Origin: Zygnema cylindricum
Lineage: Eukaryota; Streptophyta; Zygnematophyceae; Zygnematales; Zygnemataceae
Direction: 5' to 3'
Assembly (NCBI GenBank): GCA_037447655.1
Contig: JBBHKE010001318.1
Location: 53,757-117,756, forward strand
DNA length: 64,000 nucleotides
In this document: in pieces, positions 1 through 13,000 of the stretch
Position numbering within the stretch: the stretch's first letter is position 1
Layout: each line of letters starts with the position of its first letter
Translations under genes and position numbers: made by a program
The notes under the pieces: model-generated
The model's database searches: none
What the model saw: the letters and a program-made list of their open reading frames with translations, nothing else
Told to the model about the DNA's origin: nothing

Positions 1-165
1 AATATTAGATCAAGTTCACATTATTACATCAAGTTCCCATCATTATATCATGTCCACATTATAATGTCAAGTGCACATTACTATATCAAGTTCACATTGT
101 CATATCAAGTCGACATAGTCATATGAAGTCCAGATTTTTATATCAAGTCCACAATGTATAACTTG
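1..165. repeat. Minisatellite, ~19-bp unit, about eight degenerate copies
   Basis: The first 165 bases are head-to-tail variants of a unit resembling ATCAAGTTCACATTATTAC, each about 18-20 bases long and differing at several positions. The array may continue beyond the left edge of the window. No coding potential is seen. Confidence 0.85.
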
Positions 166-364
166 CTTTTAACCAGAAGAGATGAAGGGCTTTTAGGTGG
201 CTCTTGAAAGTTGATTTCAAAAATTGGTTTTTGAAGCTTTTATTCCATCCTTTGACGAGTTCAATACTTCACACGTATTGATCCTCTGGCAAATGCTAGC
301 TTGTGTTTTGTTGAACAACAGGAAAATGGTTGTCAGTATTGCAACATTAAAGATACTACACTGC

Positions 365-547
365 CCATCGCCATAAGTGTTAATAACACTAAATCAGGTC
401 GCGACTTTTTTTGACCAAATAGTCACAAAACAGTTTTAATAACACTATTTAAGGGAGTGGACTACAAGTTGCCACGTCTCCCTACACTAAATTAGTACAC
501 TCAAAAACGCATCACCACTGATAATTCCTTTACACTAACAGCGATGG
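365..547 (-). mobile_element. MITE-like element, GTTATTAACAC family, copy R1
   Basis: Short element bounded by CCATCGC (365-371) and its inverse GCGATGG (541-547). It contains the family core GTGTTAATAACACT and a TTTTTTTGACC stretch. The same sequence in the opposite orientation is seen near 8446-8612 and 59041-59210. It ends only 19 bp before the first visible exon of the Cdc25-like gene, so it lies at that intron's acceptor end. No transposase is encoded; it is non-autonomous. The superfamily is not assigned. Confidence 0.7.
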
Positions 548-566
548 TCAGTCGTGGTGATGACAG

Positions 567-1571
567 AGATGAGGAGCGGAGCATTGAAGGGTACATAGCT
601 GGCTCATCACATTATCCGAGTGGATCATTTTCTGATTCTCTCCCCAAACTTCTCGAGGATATTAAGGGAAAACAAGCCGTTGTGGTTCACTGCTCCCTGA
701 GTCAGGTTTTTCTTTGAACCCTTTACAAATGACTTAGCAGCTGTTTAAAAACGGAAACAGTTGTACTGGTTCAATGGCTGTACCTTCTTTCCTGTGTTTT
801 TGTGGAAACAGTGGAGAAATTAGCAATGGCAGTGGTTTGGATGCTGGAAAAAGCGAAAAGCTGAAAACTTTTGTGTTTGTTTGGATCTTGTTTTCTTGGT
901 TCATAGATAGGTTATCTTATTCAGTTAAATGGCAGAAGGTGATTGATATTTTCGTTCAATAGTTGCAAAGCTCCATAATTTTGCACATTCAGGAGATGAC
1001 ACCGTGCCTCTCTCGTCTGTTAATTGCTTGAAGAAAGTTGAGTGGTGCTATTGCTTTTTTTTTTTTTTTACCATTTTTCACCCATGCAATGTGAGTATAT
1101 TTGGTGTTCAAGAAATTGGTGGCAAGCATGTGCAGGTTCCATAAGTAATGCCCCACCACCCATCTAGAGTCGGTGAATTATTGACATTAACACTTCATTG
1201 TACTTTTTTGTACTTTATTGTAATTAAGTAAATTATGTTTTGAGACGGTTCATCATGGGCCACTTAGCTAAAGAGTGTTAGAAACACTAATTTATGATTT
1301 TGGGTCAAAAAAACTCCTCGAATTAGAGTGATGAACTCTAGTAGCTATGGCAGTGTAAGTGTGCAGCAGGGATTTGGATTAGGAGAACATCTCACAACCT
1401 GTGATTTTTTCAAGTGTTTTGTAGGTTCGTGGACCTACATGTGCAAAAATACTGCAACGAAAGATTGAGGAACTGGGAGCCGACGGAAGTAATCAGTTTC
1501 CTCCTGTATATGTGCTAGAGAAGGGCTTTCGCAACTGGAAAGAGGAAGGACATAAAGTTGTTCAAGATTAA
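567..1571 (+). CDS. CDC25: Cdc25-like rhodanese-fold phosphatase / arsenate reductase (5' end missing)
   Basis: Two exons are visible: 567-705 and 1425-1571 (stop TAA). The first begins in phase 2, so at least one upstream exon with the start codon and the beginning of the rhodanese fold lies outside or at the left edge. The translation runs DEERSIEGYIAGSSHYPSG through the catalytic loop HCSLSQVR, a CX5R cysteine phosphatase/arsenate-reductase signature split by a phase-0 intron between Q and V, then GPTCAKIL and a C-terminal helix. Family knowledge: the plant Cdc25/ACR2 proteins dephosphorylate CDK tyrosine in vitro and reduce arsenate to arsenite. Oddity: the protein ends at HKVVQD and lacks the cysteine-rich zinc-binding tail known from the Arabidopsis protein. 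A plain sulfurtransferase is less likely because the loop matches the ACR2/Cdc25 type. Confidence 0.85.
1165..1350 (+). mobile_element. MITE-like element, GTTATTAACAC family, copy R2 (diverged)
   Basis: Lies in the intron of the Cdc25-like gene. It shares with the other copies the run GGGCCACTTAGC, GTGTTAGAAACACTAATTTAT, TTTTGGGTCAAAAAAA and an end resembling TAACTCTAATAGCGATGG (here GAACTCTAGTAGCTATGG). The left boundary is estimated. Confidence 0.55.
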
Positions 1572-3626
1572 ACAATATCGTGGAATGAGAAATAATATTA
1601 TTTTTTGGTTGCGTTTTAAGGTTTTTTCTCTTGATGGGATATATTATTTTTGTCTGTACTGTACTGTACTGTAATAATTTGTGCTAGGGTATTGAGTTTG
1701 TTGTCGGTGTGTCGGAACAATCTGCGGTTGGTTCGACTCTATATGAATTTCGTATAATCTCTTGCTTGTGAGCTGAGTACACTTCGGCACATTTTTTAAG
1801 CATCGACTTGTGAATTGTTCACATGAGAGAAGTTTTATTAGTCCAATCTTAATTTGGCGCGAGGCAACATTTTAAGTAATCGCAAACACGAACATTGTCG
1901 ACTCAATTTTTGTTCGCAAATCGAATCATTTGGCAGTTTGCTAGATTCTAGTTACCAAGGGTAACAATTTTCACAAAGATTTGTTCCCAAAAAGAAAACG
2001 ATTTGCGATATTGCAAGCATGTTGTCTTGATGACTAAACCAATAACAGTCCCACCATTTCCCCTCCCTCTCCCTCTTCCCCGCCCCCTCCCCCTCCCCCT
2101 CCCCCTCGCCACCCACCTTCACCTCCCTCTCCCACTTCCTCTTCAACTCTATTTCCCTCCGTTTCTCCCTCCCTCCCCTCAGCCTTAGCGGGAGTGGCAT
2201 TCTCCATGTAGAAGGGATCGTCGAGGGGAGGCTATCTCAGAGAAACCATTCTTATTTTTATGAATAGGTCAGATGGCCTCGTGTGTGAGCATTTTCTGTT
2301 CTTCAACTTATTATGCAATCACAGCCAGTTATTTGTGCTTCATGATTCCGCTGGTCAAAGGTCCTGTTCCACTTCTTCGGTGGGTGCAACTTTGACCTCC
2401 TTGCATCGAATTCCCCTTCTTCCCTCCATGTTCAGTTTTTCAGTTTCGTCATTGCCATCCACTTTTTGGTTCCCATGTTCTCAGATGGTTTACTGTCGCG
2501 CTTTCTTTATAAAGTCTTATTCTATCGAATACGGACTTTGCTCCTACCCTATAAGCCTCATTTGGCATCTTCACAGGCGAGAAAATATCGATGACGATGA
2601 CGTTTTTAAATCTAATCCCTTTTCAGATTGGCCATTGTGATCTCATGCATGAAGTGAAGAACTTCAAGGTGTGTGGAACCGACTTTGGTTAAATAACGAT
2701 GGAAATCTTCACAAAGATAATAATGTCTTTCACAAGGGGAACCTCCAGCAAGCTAATAACAATAAATTGGCAGGATCTTTTGAGGTCAAGACAAATGAAA
2801 AATTCATTGAAAGGGTTTATTTTACCTATTTGCAATTGTACTAGCACACATTGCTGCATATCACCCGGGCTCTAGGTCATTCATGTTGAAGACGTCCCCT
2901 CTCAAAACTAACATGTACGTGTCTGTTATTTCTCAGTTTCTAGATCTGAATACATGTCTATACCGAGCAAGTAGCTTTAAATGAGATGTTCATCAGTTGT
3001 ACCACACTTCCAGCAATGCACGAAACAAGGTTGACATCCCTAGAATTACATGGGCAAGCACACGTGGGTTTATTTAATTAATGAGAAGATTTCTGCAAAT
3101 TATAAACACATATACATATATACACATGTATAAGCAAGCGTAACAAAATCTATTGCACTTACCGGTTTTTTCCATTTGTTTAGCTGGAATTGATGAGTGC
3201 CACCCCCATAGCACATTAAGAATCTCAGGACACATAAACATCCGGAAATCTCAAGAGAAAAGGTTGACATGCATCTATGAATTGGGATGTTCGTGAATGA
3301 AAAGTGAAAAAAAAAGAATAAAGTCCACATGTCTCTGCTTCAAGAGTGACAGCAAAGTGCTGCTTTAAAATCACTCCAAAAATTACCACATAGAAGTAAC
3401 ATAGAGAAAGATGTGCCAAGCTCTTGATGCTGGTATATTACCTTTAAAAAAAGAGAAGAAAAATACAATTTCTTGAGCTGCTTTACTTGTGCTAATGAAA
3501 CAATTTAAGAAAGCTCAAAAATTAGAAAAACCTTTCGGCAGCAGCCTACTGCAACTCTAAGTTTTCCTCTAAAATTTCTACAAATGTAATAATAGATCTT
3601 TGTGCTATACAATGAACTAGGTTATT
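1572..3626. other. Convergent spacer between the Cdc25-like and glycosyltransferase genes
   Basis: No gene is recognised. It contains a short CTGTACTGTACTGTACTGTA run (1654-1673, probably 3' UTR of the Cdc25-like gene) and a pyrimidine tract of CCCTCC type at about 2052-2180. Open frames here (for example 2260-2640) show no family resemblance and no clear splice-supported continuation. Confidence 0.6.
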
Positions 3627-6600
3627 TTAGAACTGTCTAGAGCCATGGCATACAACTTCGTTGCAGGCCTGATCCTCGTCAAGATTCCAGTATTTCAACT
3701 CTTTTAACGTTGAAATAATCTCTTCCCCTCCATTCATATCCTCATGTGAAAATATCAAACAAGGAGGACCTCCATTCATGGAAGAACTCGACGCTGATGA
3801 TTCCGCACACTCTTCTATTGTAGACAAAATAGATGGTTCCAATTCTTTTAAAACCAACTTAGAACCAACCACAACTTTGTATAGCGGACTTCCCAGAGTT
3901 TCTTCATTCTCACTGATTTCAGTCTCTACATCTGCCAATCCATTTTTTTTATTAGACCCTAAACCTTTCGTCGATTCTTTCTCTCCATGAACACCCTCGT
4001 CATCCTCTTTCTCCTCCTTTTCTCTCTCTCCATCTCGTTCACCCTTTTTCACCATGTCAACAACTGCTTCTCCCTCTACTTCCTCCTTTGGTGCTGACGC
4101 CTCTTTACTCCAAATCAATGTCTGAAGTTCCGTCAAAACATTTTCCACAGCTTTACTACTTCTTAAGTACAATAAGCCGAGAAGATACGATCCCATCGCT
4201 GATCTTCCTGCTAGGTCTATCCCTTCTAAATCTACACTAGCTAATGGATCTGATAACCACGTAGTTCCAACAGTAGTAAAGACTACGTTATAACCATAAT
4301 GCATGACTGAAATAATGGCCTCCAACTGCAAACTTTGTTCCAACCACATAGAAGAAACCATTCCTCCTTTCAATTCAGAACCTTCCACGTTTTCCGATGC
4401 CTGCGCTTTTAGACCCACTCCCGCTTTCCTCCCTTGAGAAGAACCCTCTTCTTTCCCATCCTTATCGAAGGACATTGGACGTACGATAATCGCTGCATGG
4501 CCTCTTCTTGAAACTTCCAGAGCGACATTCTCATCAGACGTCACAATTGCATAATTTGAAATCGTGAACTTAGCAATTTGACAAAGCCAATTATTAACCA
4601 GAGCTTCCGCCATAGCGATGGCATTCACAAGAACCACCGTTTGATTTGTATGCAAAGAGGCAAGAAAAACCTCCATGTCTTCAGATGTTCGAGCAACCCT
4701 TTTTGGGACAACCTCCTGCGCGACAACCCGAGAATCACCCATGTCACACGTGACATACGTCACACATTGCACCACCACAGGCATCACCCATGTCACAAAT
4801 GTCTCAATCGGACCACTAATAGTGCCCTACAGAGAAACAATGCGGACTGGCATCGGTTGCATCCATAAGAACACACTGACTGCAGTTATCACAGTCCTTT
4901 AGAAAATAGACAAAAATACACACCAAAGGTGGTATCAAAGTGTTGTTATTACCTGGAAGCAAAAGTTGTAACGTGGCATTTTTTTTGAAGAAGGGAGTGA
5001 CCACAGTTCTCCCTGCTCTCTTATGGGCTCACTCAAAAGTACAGCTTCTCGAAACGCCTCTCCCATCTCTCTGGCAAAATGAAAAACCACCAAAGTATTG
5101 AATGGTCTTAAAGGAAATGTAGAATCAAGTAGTCCAAAGCTGCTGATTTGCTCCACTGGCAAAATGGAATCAGCATTACATATGAAGTTGCATAGCCTAT
5201 GGGAGAAAACTTTCCGATATGACACATGATTACAAAACTCTATTGCCTCCAAGAGTTTGTGACCCTGTGAAATCATAAATGCGTTTCTTCCCTCTGCCTT
5301 CCCACCACTCTAAATCCCCTTTCCCTCTCTCTCCCAACCGTTACTACCTCCTTCCCAAACGTTTTTTATCCCCCATACCCGCGTGAAATCGCCAGTGTTT
5401 GTTCGTCCTCCAAGTTTGCGTACAAGTTAAAGTATCCTCTCGAATGCACAAATTTAATGAACCACGGAATCCATATCTTTTCTCCATACTTTTTGTACCA
5501 AAGAGTAGTTACCAGCCCTTCCAGAAAAGGCTTTATCCCCAGAGCCCTGTTCCTATCATACCACAATCGAAATTCCTTCCATGGCTGTGGAAATACCAAT
5601 TGTCCCCAGGAGCTGACAAGTTGGTATAGGATCAAGCGTGTAGAATTACCCAATTGGATGGCATTTCCTCTCCTTCCTGCAAAGTTTTTAAAAGGAAAAA
5701 CACAAAATTTTAATGTTCTATTGCCTGCGTATCTTGTTGTCGGTATTTCAAGAACTTCTGGTTGCCCAAATAGCTTTCACTGACTTTAATGAGGGCTTTG
5801 CTGGTCGGTTTCCTTTCTATGGAGCTAGAAAGAAACGACAGCATCACACTAACATCGTTCCCCATGGTTAGAATGGATCCTGTCAGCTCTGTTCCTGTAC
5901 AGTTCTACAGGGGAAAAAAGGATTCAGCCAGCATTTGTAAAATAATTCTTAGATGTTAACTATCATTTCCTAATTATCAAATATTGGTTATCTGCATATG
6001 GATTGAACTGCCACCTGTATATATTGGACAAAATGCGCTACACCGTGAACCTCTATTAGAGTTAAGAGATGTCATGGACGATTTTGAATTGCAAAACGAA
6101 TTAGCGTTAAGAAAAAATAAATCAAAATGTTTAAAGCTATTTTCTGTTCGGAGGGTAAAAAGAAAATGGGACCGATTCAGTGAGTACTTGAAGCAGCAAT
6201 TGATGGAATACAGCCAAAACAATATTCGCCACCCCTACAAACACGGCTCATGAGAGGGCAGTCGAAATAGCTTTTTCTATTTTGACATTATTTAGTAGCC
6301 TGTCTTAGGCGGCTACTACAAATGAAAAAACAATAAGGTGTCAATTTGACATCAATTATCGAGCATCAAAAAATAATTTCTATATCAATAAAACTGAAAT
6401 GTGCTCCAGTGCTAATCCAAGCTGATCTGATACACAGCTATAGCACAGGCCAGTTCTTTCCCACTCCAAGTGCTTCTTAAGGGGTTTTCAACGTTTTCTT
6501 TTGGGAGTTTGAGGATTTGTCAAGGTTTCTAAAGGCTTGGGTTTTCCATAGGCAAGGTTAAAGTCTGATTAACAAGGTTACCTGCCACAAATTGAGGTCG

Positions 6601-9327
6601 TTGTAGGGTGATTCCATAAACGGAGGGGTCAAAATTGGACGGGTCAAAGTAATAGGTGTTGACAACCGCACGAAGGAACCGATAATACTGTGGAGAGACC
6701 TCCACGTCATCCTCCAATATCAGCGCAAATTCATGATTGGATGTCGGCCACCAGGCTTCAATCCACTGGCCTTGAGATCCGACATTGCTTCGTCTAAACA
6801 CATCCAAGTACAAAATACTTGCTTCCATTAAAAAATCTTACCGAAAAGAATCCTCGAGACATCTAAACAATCTTAAGAACAGCAAAGAAATTCCTAAAAT
6901 GGCCCGTTGGGACCTCGGGGTGAATTTCATATGTTCCATTCAATTCAAGAAGTCTTTGATGGCCCCGTCTTCGTCTAATCATAGCCATAGTCTTCCTCTC
7001 ACCCCTTCCTCTCCCTTCCCTCCTTTCTTACCTGTAATGCACTTCCTTCGGTCCATGGGGCCAATCAAAATCCGACACAAACTCCAAAAGTTCATGAGCT
7101 TCCCTGAGTTTATCTCTCACCACCGTGATGTTTTCCTCGTTTCCTTCCTCCTCACGGAAGTGGTCAACTGTTACTTGCAACCGAACGATGTCGTCATCAT
7201 AAAAGGCGGAACGGAGAGAGAGTAACGTTTGTTCCAGCGAAAGTTTCCGTTGGGAGGCCAACACTTTAATGCGAAGTTGAAAGGCCTGCGCCTTGTTGTA
7301 CACGGCTGTCTGGGTAGAAGGAGGGGGGATAAAAAGGAGAGGGAGATGTAAACACATAAATACCTTAAAGAGAAATGCCTTAAATACCACTAGAACTTGT
7401 GTAGTTTATACTACTGGTGCAATATCCATTTTTGAAACTATACCTCGTAATTACTATTAGAGTTAGTTTAATTGACTTTCATACTATATTGCCTTGCTAC
7501 ATCGCTATCCATATATAGCAATGCAATGATAGAAAGGTAAAAATTGCACATTTCAATTGATCGATTTTAAACAAAAACCGGGCTATTATGCAGAGAGGCA
7601 AGAGCGTTTGAGAGCCAGAATAAACTAACTCTAATAACAATGGTTCATTTCTGGACCTACTTCTTAAAAAGCAAAGTACTAGTGCATATCTTGACTGTTT
7701 ACCACAGTCAGAGTAGTTATTGATAACTCTTAAGTTTCTTCTAATAGGCCCATAATGATGCCACACCATTTATGATAAATGGTGTGGCAGGACTAAGCAT
7801 CAAGGGATATGTCATGATACACACCACGTAAAAGAAGGGCTTACATGGAGAATTGGCATCCACATTCTCCTTCAAAAATTACTGTAGTTCACACAAGTTT
7901 TTTACATACTCAAAGATGTTCCAGACTAAATACGAAGAGAGGGATAACCCACAATAATTCATGAGCAAGGCCCTTAGTTGCTGTTTGAATCATTTTTTTT
8001 ATGACAAGGATCCAATGTGATTCCCTAAAATGAGCTCAAACAAAATTTATATGATCCACGGGATGAAGATGAGCAAATTTGAAGAATCTAACACGAGAGT
8101 TTGTTTTATGTCCATGATTTTTCAAAAACGACAAATCGAGAAAAAAAAAGGGAAACGGGAGACGGGAAACGGAGAACTGATATAGTTGACCTGATCTTAA
8201 CGAAATTTGCAAAAAAATGATTCAAACGCTGTCATGTTGCCATTGAGCACCACAACTTACATCGCTAAAAGGTTACTAGTGAAACGGTATAAGAATCAAC
8301 TGCACTAGACTATGTTTGGGCACGTGGCTCATTATGGTCCACTTAATGAAATAGTGTTATCAACACTAATTTATAATTTTGGGTAAAAAAAGCCCGCAGT
8401 TGAATTTGTATCATTAACTCTAACAGCGATGTAAGGCGTAAGTTGACCATCACTACTAGTGTAAAGGAATTATCAGTGTACATGCGAAATTAGAATGTAG
8501 AGGGAGGCATGACAAATTGTAGTCCATCGCCTTAAATAGCGTTATTAACACAATTCTGTGAACTTCGGTCAAAAAAAGGCGCGGCCAAATTGTGTTATTA
8601 ACACTAATACTGATATAAGGTGTAGCTCATCCCACTTATTTACAACCAAACGCATTCAATTTGCCAACATGGAATCCCTATTCAATTAAAACCACATGGT
8701 TTACTTCTTTTTTTATAGGCTATGCAAGTAATTATCCCAATCGCTACCAAATATAAATTATACACATATTTATAATCTCACACATCCTAGCCATGAAGGA
8801 AATCTTTAAATATCCTCAAGAAATAAAGTTAAAAGCTCTAAATTAGATGCACAGGTTTCAAATGAATGGATATGCCCGGAATTACCAAACATAAATCAGC
8901 TTATTTCTGTACCATCACCATACTATTGTTGTAACTTTAGCTCCTAAACCTTACATAAACCTCACAAAAAAAGATTCCCGGAATCAACTGAAGCTTTCTC
9001 GATTATTCTATGGAAACACCAAAAAAGGTAAAGAAACGCAACCTTGTTAGGCATATCCACCGTTATCGGCAACGGACAAATGATCGGCCAATCACTCGTC
9101 CCCGCCTTCGCACGTGTTTGCCGTACGACAGTCTCGTGAATCTCCGCCTGATGGCCTACCAACCCTAAAACCAAAATTAGAATGAGTAGTGAGCCAACTG
9201 TTGTTAATCCGCTTTGAACCACCCGAGGAACATTCGGGACGAAGCCTGCCATCCGTAGATTCCCCACACGTGAGAGAAGAGGAGAAGGAACACCCCTCGG
9301 AGACGAGATGGTGCTCGCACGTGCCAT
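3627..9327 (-). CDS. EDD-motif plant glycosyltransferase, type II membrane protein
   Basis: Six exons on the minus strand: 9327-9043, 7309-7032, 6793-6582, 5676-5379, 5196-4953, 4826-3627, giving 838 residues with every junction phase-consistent. Residues 1-42 are a short N-terminus. A hydrophobic segment at about 43-58 (LTTVGSLLILILVLGLVG) predicts a Golgi-type signal anchor. A GT-A-like domain follows, with HEFALILEDDVEVSP at about 208-222, the acidic EDD probably binding metal and nucleotide-sugar. WKEFRLWYDRN and IWIPWFIKFVHSRGYF match the conserved C-terminal half of the plant family typified by At5g12260. The last exon (residues 440-838) carries a second, more divergent segment with a lysine/glutamate-rich low-complexity insert. 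Substrate is unknown. The first donor (AAG/gttgcg) is weak. Intron 1 holds two MITE copies. Confidence 0.85.
8305..8431 (+). mobile_element. MITE-like element, GTTATTAACAC family, copy R3a
   Basis: In intron 1 of the glycosyltransferase gene. It shares GTGGCTCATTATGGTCCACTT, AGTGTTATCAACACTAATTTA, TTTTGGGTAAAAAAA and TAACTCTAACAGCGATG with the copies near 1165 and 11553. Confidence 0.7.
8446..8612 (+). mobile_element. MITE-like element, GTTATTAACAC family, copy R3b
   Basis: Directly follows R3a. It carries the other half of the family: CTAGTGTAAAGGAATTATC, GAGGGAGGCATGACAAATTG, GCGTTATTAACACAATTC, GGTCAAAAAAAGGCGCGGCC. It is the reverse complement of R1, allowing for substitutions. Confidence 0.7.
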
Positions 9328-10032
9328 TTGAATGGCGCCAGGTGTTATTACGGTTGGGCGTAGGGAGCCATGGAGCGGTAAGGCTTTCGTGTTTTAGCGG
9401 AAAAACATAATTAAATGAGCAAAAAAGCAGCTGGAAATTCTGTATGAGGGGACCTCGTCCTACACGTGTGCTGTACGGATATTAGGGTAAAATACACGTA
9501 TAGTACAAAGTTATGAAGTCCGAAACAGTTGGAAACGCCACGGCAGAACTAATAAGGACCCGCGAGGCACTTTTCCTCCTAAAAACAGAGAATCCGCCAA
9601 TAGAATTTTGTTCTTCGTTCTCCCAAGCTACAGTGAAGGGCCCCGCGTTACAATGAACATTCGCCCTTAAATGTTTTAGGGTACAGTAGTTATGAGTACG
9701 CATTAACGGTCACTGACCAGGAATCATAGCAACCGTACAGTTTCAACCACTGTTTATTAAATTAAATCGGGTTCGTTGAATACTTTGAATTTCAAACAGA
9801 TAGTGGACGTCACGTCGGATTTACAATCTTACGGGGTGTCACCATGTGTTAAAGCATCTACTTTTCTCTGTCGTTTTGCCCTAAATTCAGGGAACTTTGA
9901 CAAAAAAGAAAATCATTTTTACTTCATCCCGGGCTTTCTGTAACGGTTCTATGATCTCATCCATGCCATCCACATCCTCTGCGACACCAAACTGATGCCA
10001 AGTGTGCCACGTGGCAGCTCTTCCTTCCTGCC
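9328..10032. other. Divergent intergenic region (bidirectional promoter space)
   Basis: About 700 bp separate the start codons of the minus-strand glycosyltransferase and the plus-strand LON-like gene, so both 5' ends are driven from here. No TATA box or named element is convincing. CACGTG-type cores occur at several points (for example around 9270 and 9465), but no specific factor can be assigned. Confidence 0.5.
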
Positions 10033-13000
10033 ATGTGGCGTCTGTGCCGCACCTTCTCTCCTGTCCACACCAAATTCTTTCCTCCCTCTGTTCGCTGTCT
10101 TTCGTCTTCCTCCTCCTCGTCTCCAATATCCGCCAGCTGGCATTCCACAGTCCAAACAGAGGATGGCCGTACGTTCCACTTTTCCACCGTCACTCTGGAA
10201 GATGCCAGCTCAGCGTGCGCTCCTTCTGCCGCGTGGCAGCATTCCTGCTCTCTCATTGGCGGATCTCCCACAGCCGCTGTCGCTTTTTTCTCGCGATCTT
10301 CTCCGGAAGCCGCGGCGGCCATGACTCGCTTCGCTTCACTTATCCGTAACGAAAGTCCATCGTCTCGAGGGAGCGTCTCGTCTCTGTCCAAATCCACCTG
10401 TGGTGACGTCAATGTGACAGTTGATGACACCAGCGTGACAGATGTCACGCCAGCGGTGGTCGGTTGTGTGGCGAACAAATGGTTGGCGTTAGGGTTGGGA
10501 AGGCGGAGGAACGGATCCGAACCGGAGGAATCTGTACGAAATTTTGAATTTAATACGAGGAATTTCGGAAAGAGTTTGACGGTAGAGGAAGGAGGTAAGG
10601 TGTTCTCGAGAGAGGATGAGACGAGAGAGATTTTAAGGAAAGCTTTGATGGCAAAACAGAAAGGACACAAAGGGCTAAGTGGAATCGGAGGCGTTTTAGA
10701 TGGATGTCTGAGTGATTTACAGGAGGAGGACAGAGGGGAAGAAGAAGAAGACTTGTTAGACATTTTTGGAGGTATTTTTAGACAAAACGACCCAGGAAAA
10801 GACAAGGAAGACGCATGGGAGGGCAGCAGAGAGGACGACAGGGATGATATTTTACAACTGATTGTAGATTGTGAAGAAATGATTAACGGAGGAGATGAGC
10901 TCGGGAATTTTTTAAGTGAAAGGGATGTGAATGAGCAGAATCCGCTAGGAGAGACAGGGCTTTGGTGGACTGACAGAGATGAAGAGGTAGATTCATTTTT
11001 TTCGAGGGATTTGACACCCATAGTAGATATACCGAGGAGCGTAGAACCGCAAGCTGAGCTTACAAATGGTGGTAATGCGAAAAATTCGAAAAGTATCGAC
11101 AGAATAATAAAGCGATTGAGGCAACAACATGCTATGCTGTTGAAAGAGGAGGCTCGAGGACGGAAAATTGTGGTCGGAAGTGGAGAAAGAATTGGAGTAA
11201 GGAATGGAGCAGGAAATGAAGCGGGAAACGGGCAAGAAAGACGAGGGAAGGAAAAGCTGAGGCTACAGCTCTGTACAGCGCGCATGCCAGGTGTCAGGGC
11301 GACATCGTTCTTCACTCCGTCGCCTTCTCTTCCCTGTTTACCGGATTTGGAGAGAGCTGTCCTTGAGGATAATCCGCACATGATGATATTTGGAGCTCCT
11401 GGTATGTTAAAGAACATAGTTTTAGGAACTATATAGATATTTTTCCTATCATAGTTCAATTGTGCGGAAACAATTGGAAACGTGTATATGTGGTTTTACC
11501 CCTACTATATGCATATTATACATCTTTTCGGGCAGTACTATTAACTACAGTAAATCATGTTTTGCCGCGTGGCTCATGACGGGCCACTGAATTAAATAAT
11601 GTTATTAACATTAAGTTATCATTTTGGGTCAAGAAAAACACTCGCTCGAATTAGAGTGATTAACTCTAATAGCGATGGGCAGTGTAATTGTTTTATGAAT
11701 TTTAAAAGCATTTGCAAGTACTGCTACAAACATCAAAAGGAATTGGCATTGTTTTAGGACAACAACTCGACAAACGTTTAATTGTATAATGAGCGATTTG
11801 GTGTCCCAGAAATGCTGATCCCTTCAAAAATTGAAATAGATGTTGTTCCACTTTAGAAAAGTTCTACCCTAGGCATAGCATAGTAAATGAAGCCTGGTTT
11901 CAAAGCACTTGACAGGACTCTCCCCTTTTTTTGTTACGAAGATCCTTAGCAAATGTAAGAAGTTTTTATCGACTTTAAAATATCAGTTTTATCCACGCTT
12001 GCTTCTTGCCTTCTCTCTCTCTTGGGCGCCAGTATCACTTTTCATGCATACAGTACCACATATCAAGATTTACAATTTGGTAAAGACTGTTTGTCATTCT
12101 CAATATCGAGTATTGGTTCACTCACATTGAAATGGGAATTCTTCGAAGGAAACCTTAGTATTTTTAACTTCCTAAAAACCATTAGAGAAAAATCAGTGAA
12201 CTAATGACGATTTTGTGACGAGCACTAAATAGAATGATACATCCTGACTTGTGTCACTGTTTATGTTTGGATTGAATTGCAGGATTTGTCTATACTGAAT
12301 TCATGGAACGCCTTTCTTCGGTGTTTCCAGAAAGTGCTCGGTATGTTGCCCACAGTAAATCCTGTGTTCACATTCAACCTTTTGACCTGCTTTGGCAGCC
12401 CATGTAACGTTTCATTTGTAAATAGAAGTTGATTGGAAACTGTGTTCACATTCAATCTCTGCTCTTGTTTTTTTAATAACATAAAGAAATAAAATTGTTT
12501 TTTCTCAACGGAAATTGATTTCAACTATGGTCAATGCAAATGTTGTTCGATTATTTTTTTGCACCTTTAAACGATGTATTTGTTGTTTTTTTTTTTAATT
12601 TTGAAGAAATGCAGACACAGTGGATTTTACTCCTGAGGCCTTTCATGCAAACTAGGAAGGTTTCTGAGGGATTGTTTGAGGATATCTACCTTTTCTTTTG
12701 CTCGGCCTGAATTTCTTAGGCACTGTAGGTCATTGACAGTAATATTTAGTGTTTTCAAGGAAAAAAAAGTTGGAACACTTACGGTCTTAATAATCTGCAT
12801 GACCTTGCCCATGGATAAGGTTTCTTTAGGATTTTCAGTTCATCGAATGTGGAATTTTGGTAAATTTCGTTCTGAGTCTTTTCCTGCTATTCTTTCGTCC
12901 AGTGCCGCTGTCTTTCTTCATCCAACATTTGATTCAGAACCTTCACCGGCTACCGTACTCACAGAGGCCTCCCCTTTGTTTTATGGATCCCATGTGACAC

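Noticed and set aside
1-165. CRISPR array
   Set aside because: Units are contiguous without unique spacers and diverge freely; it is a minisatellite in a eukaryotic genome.
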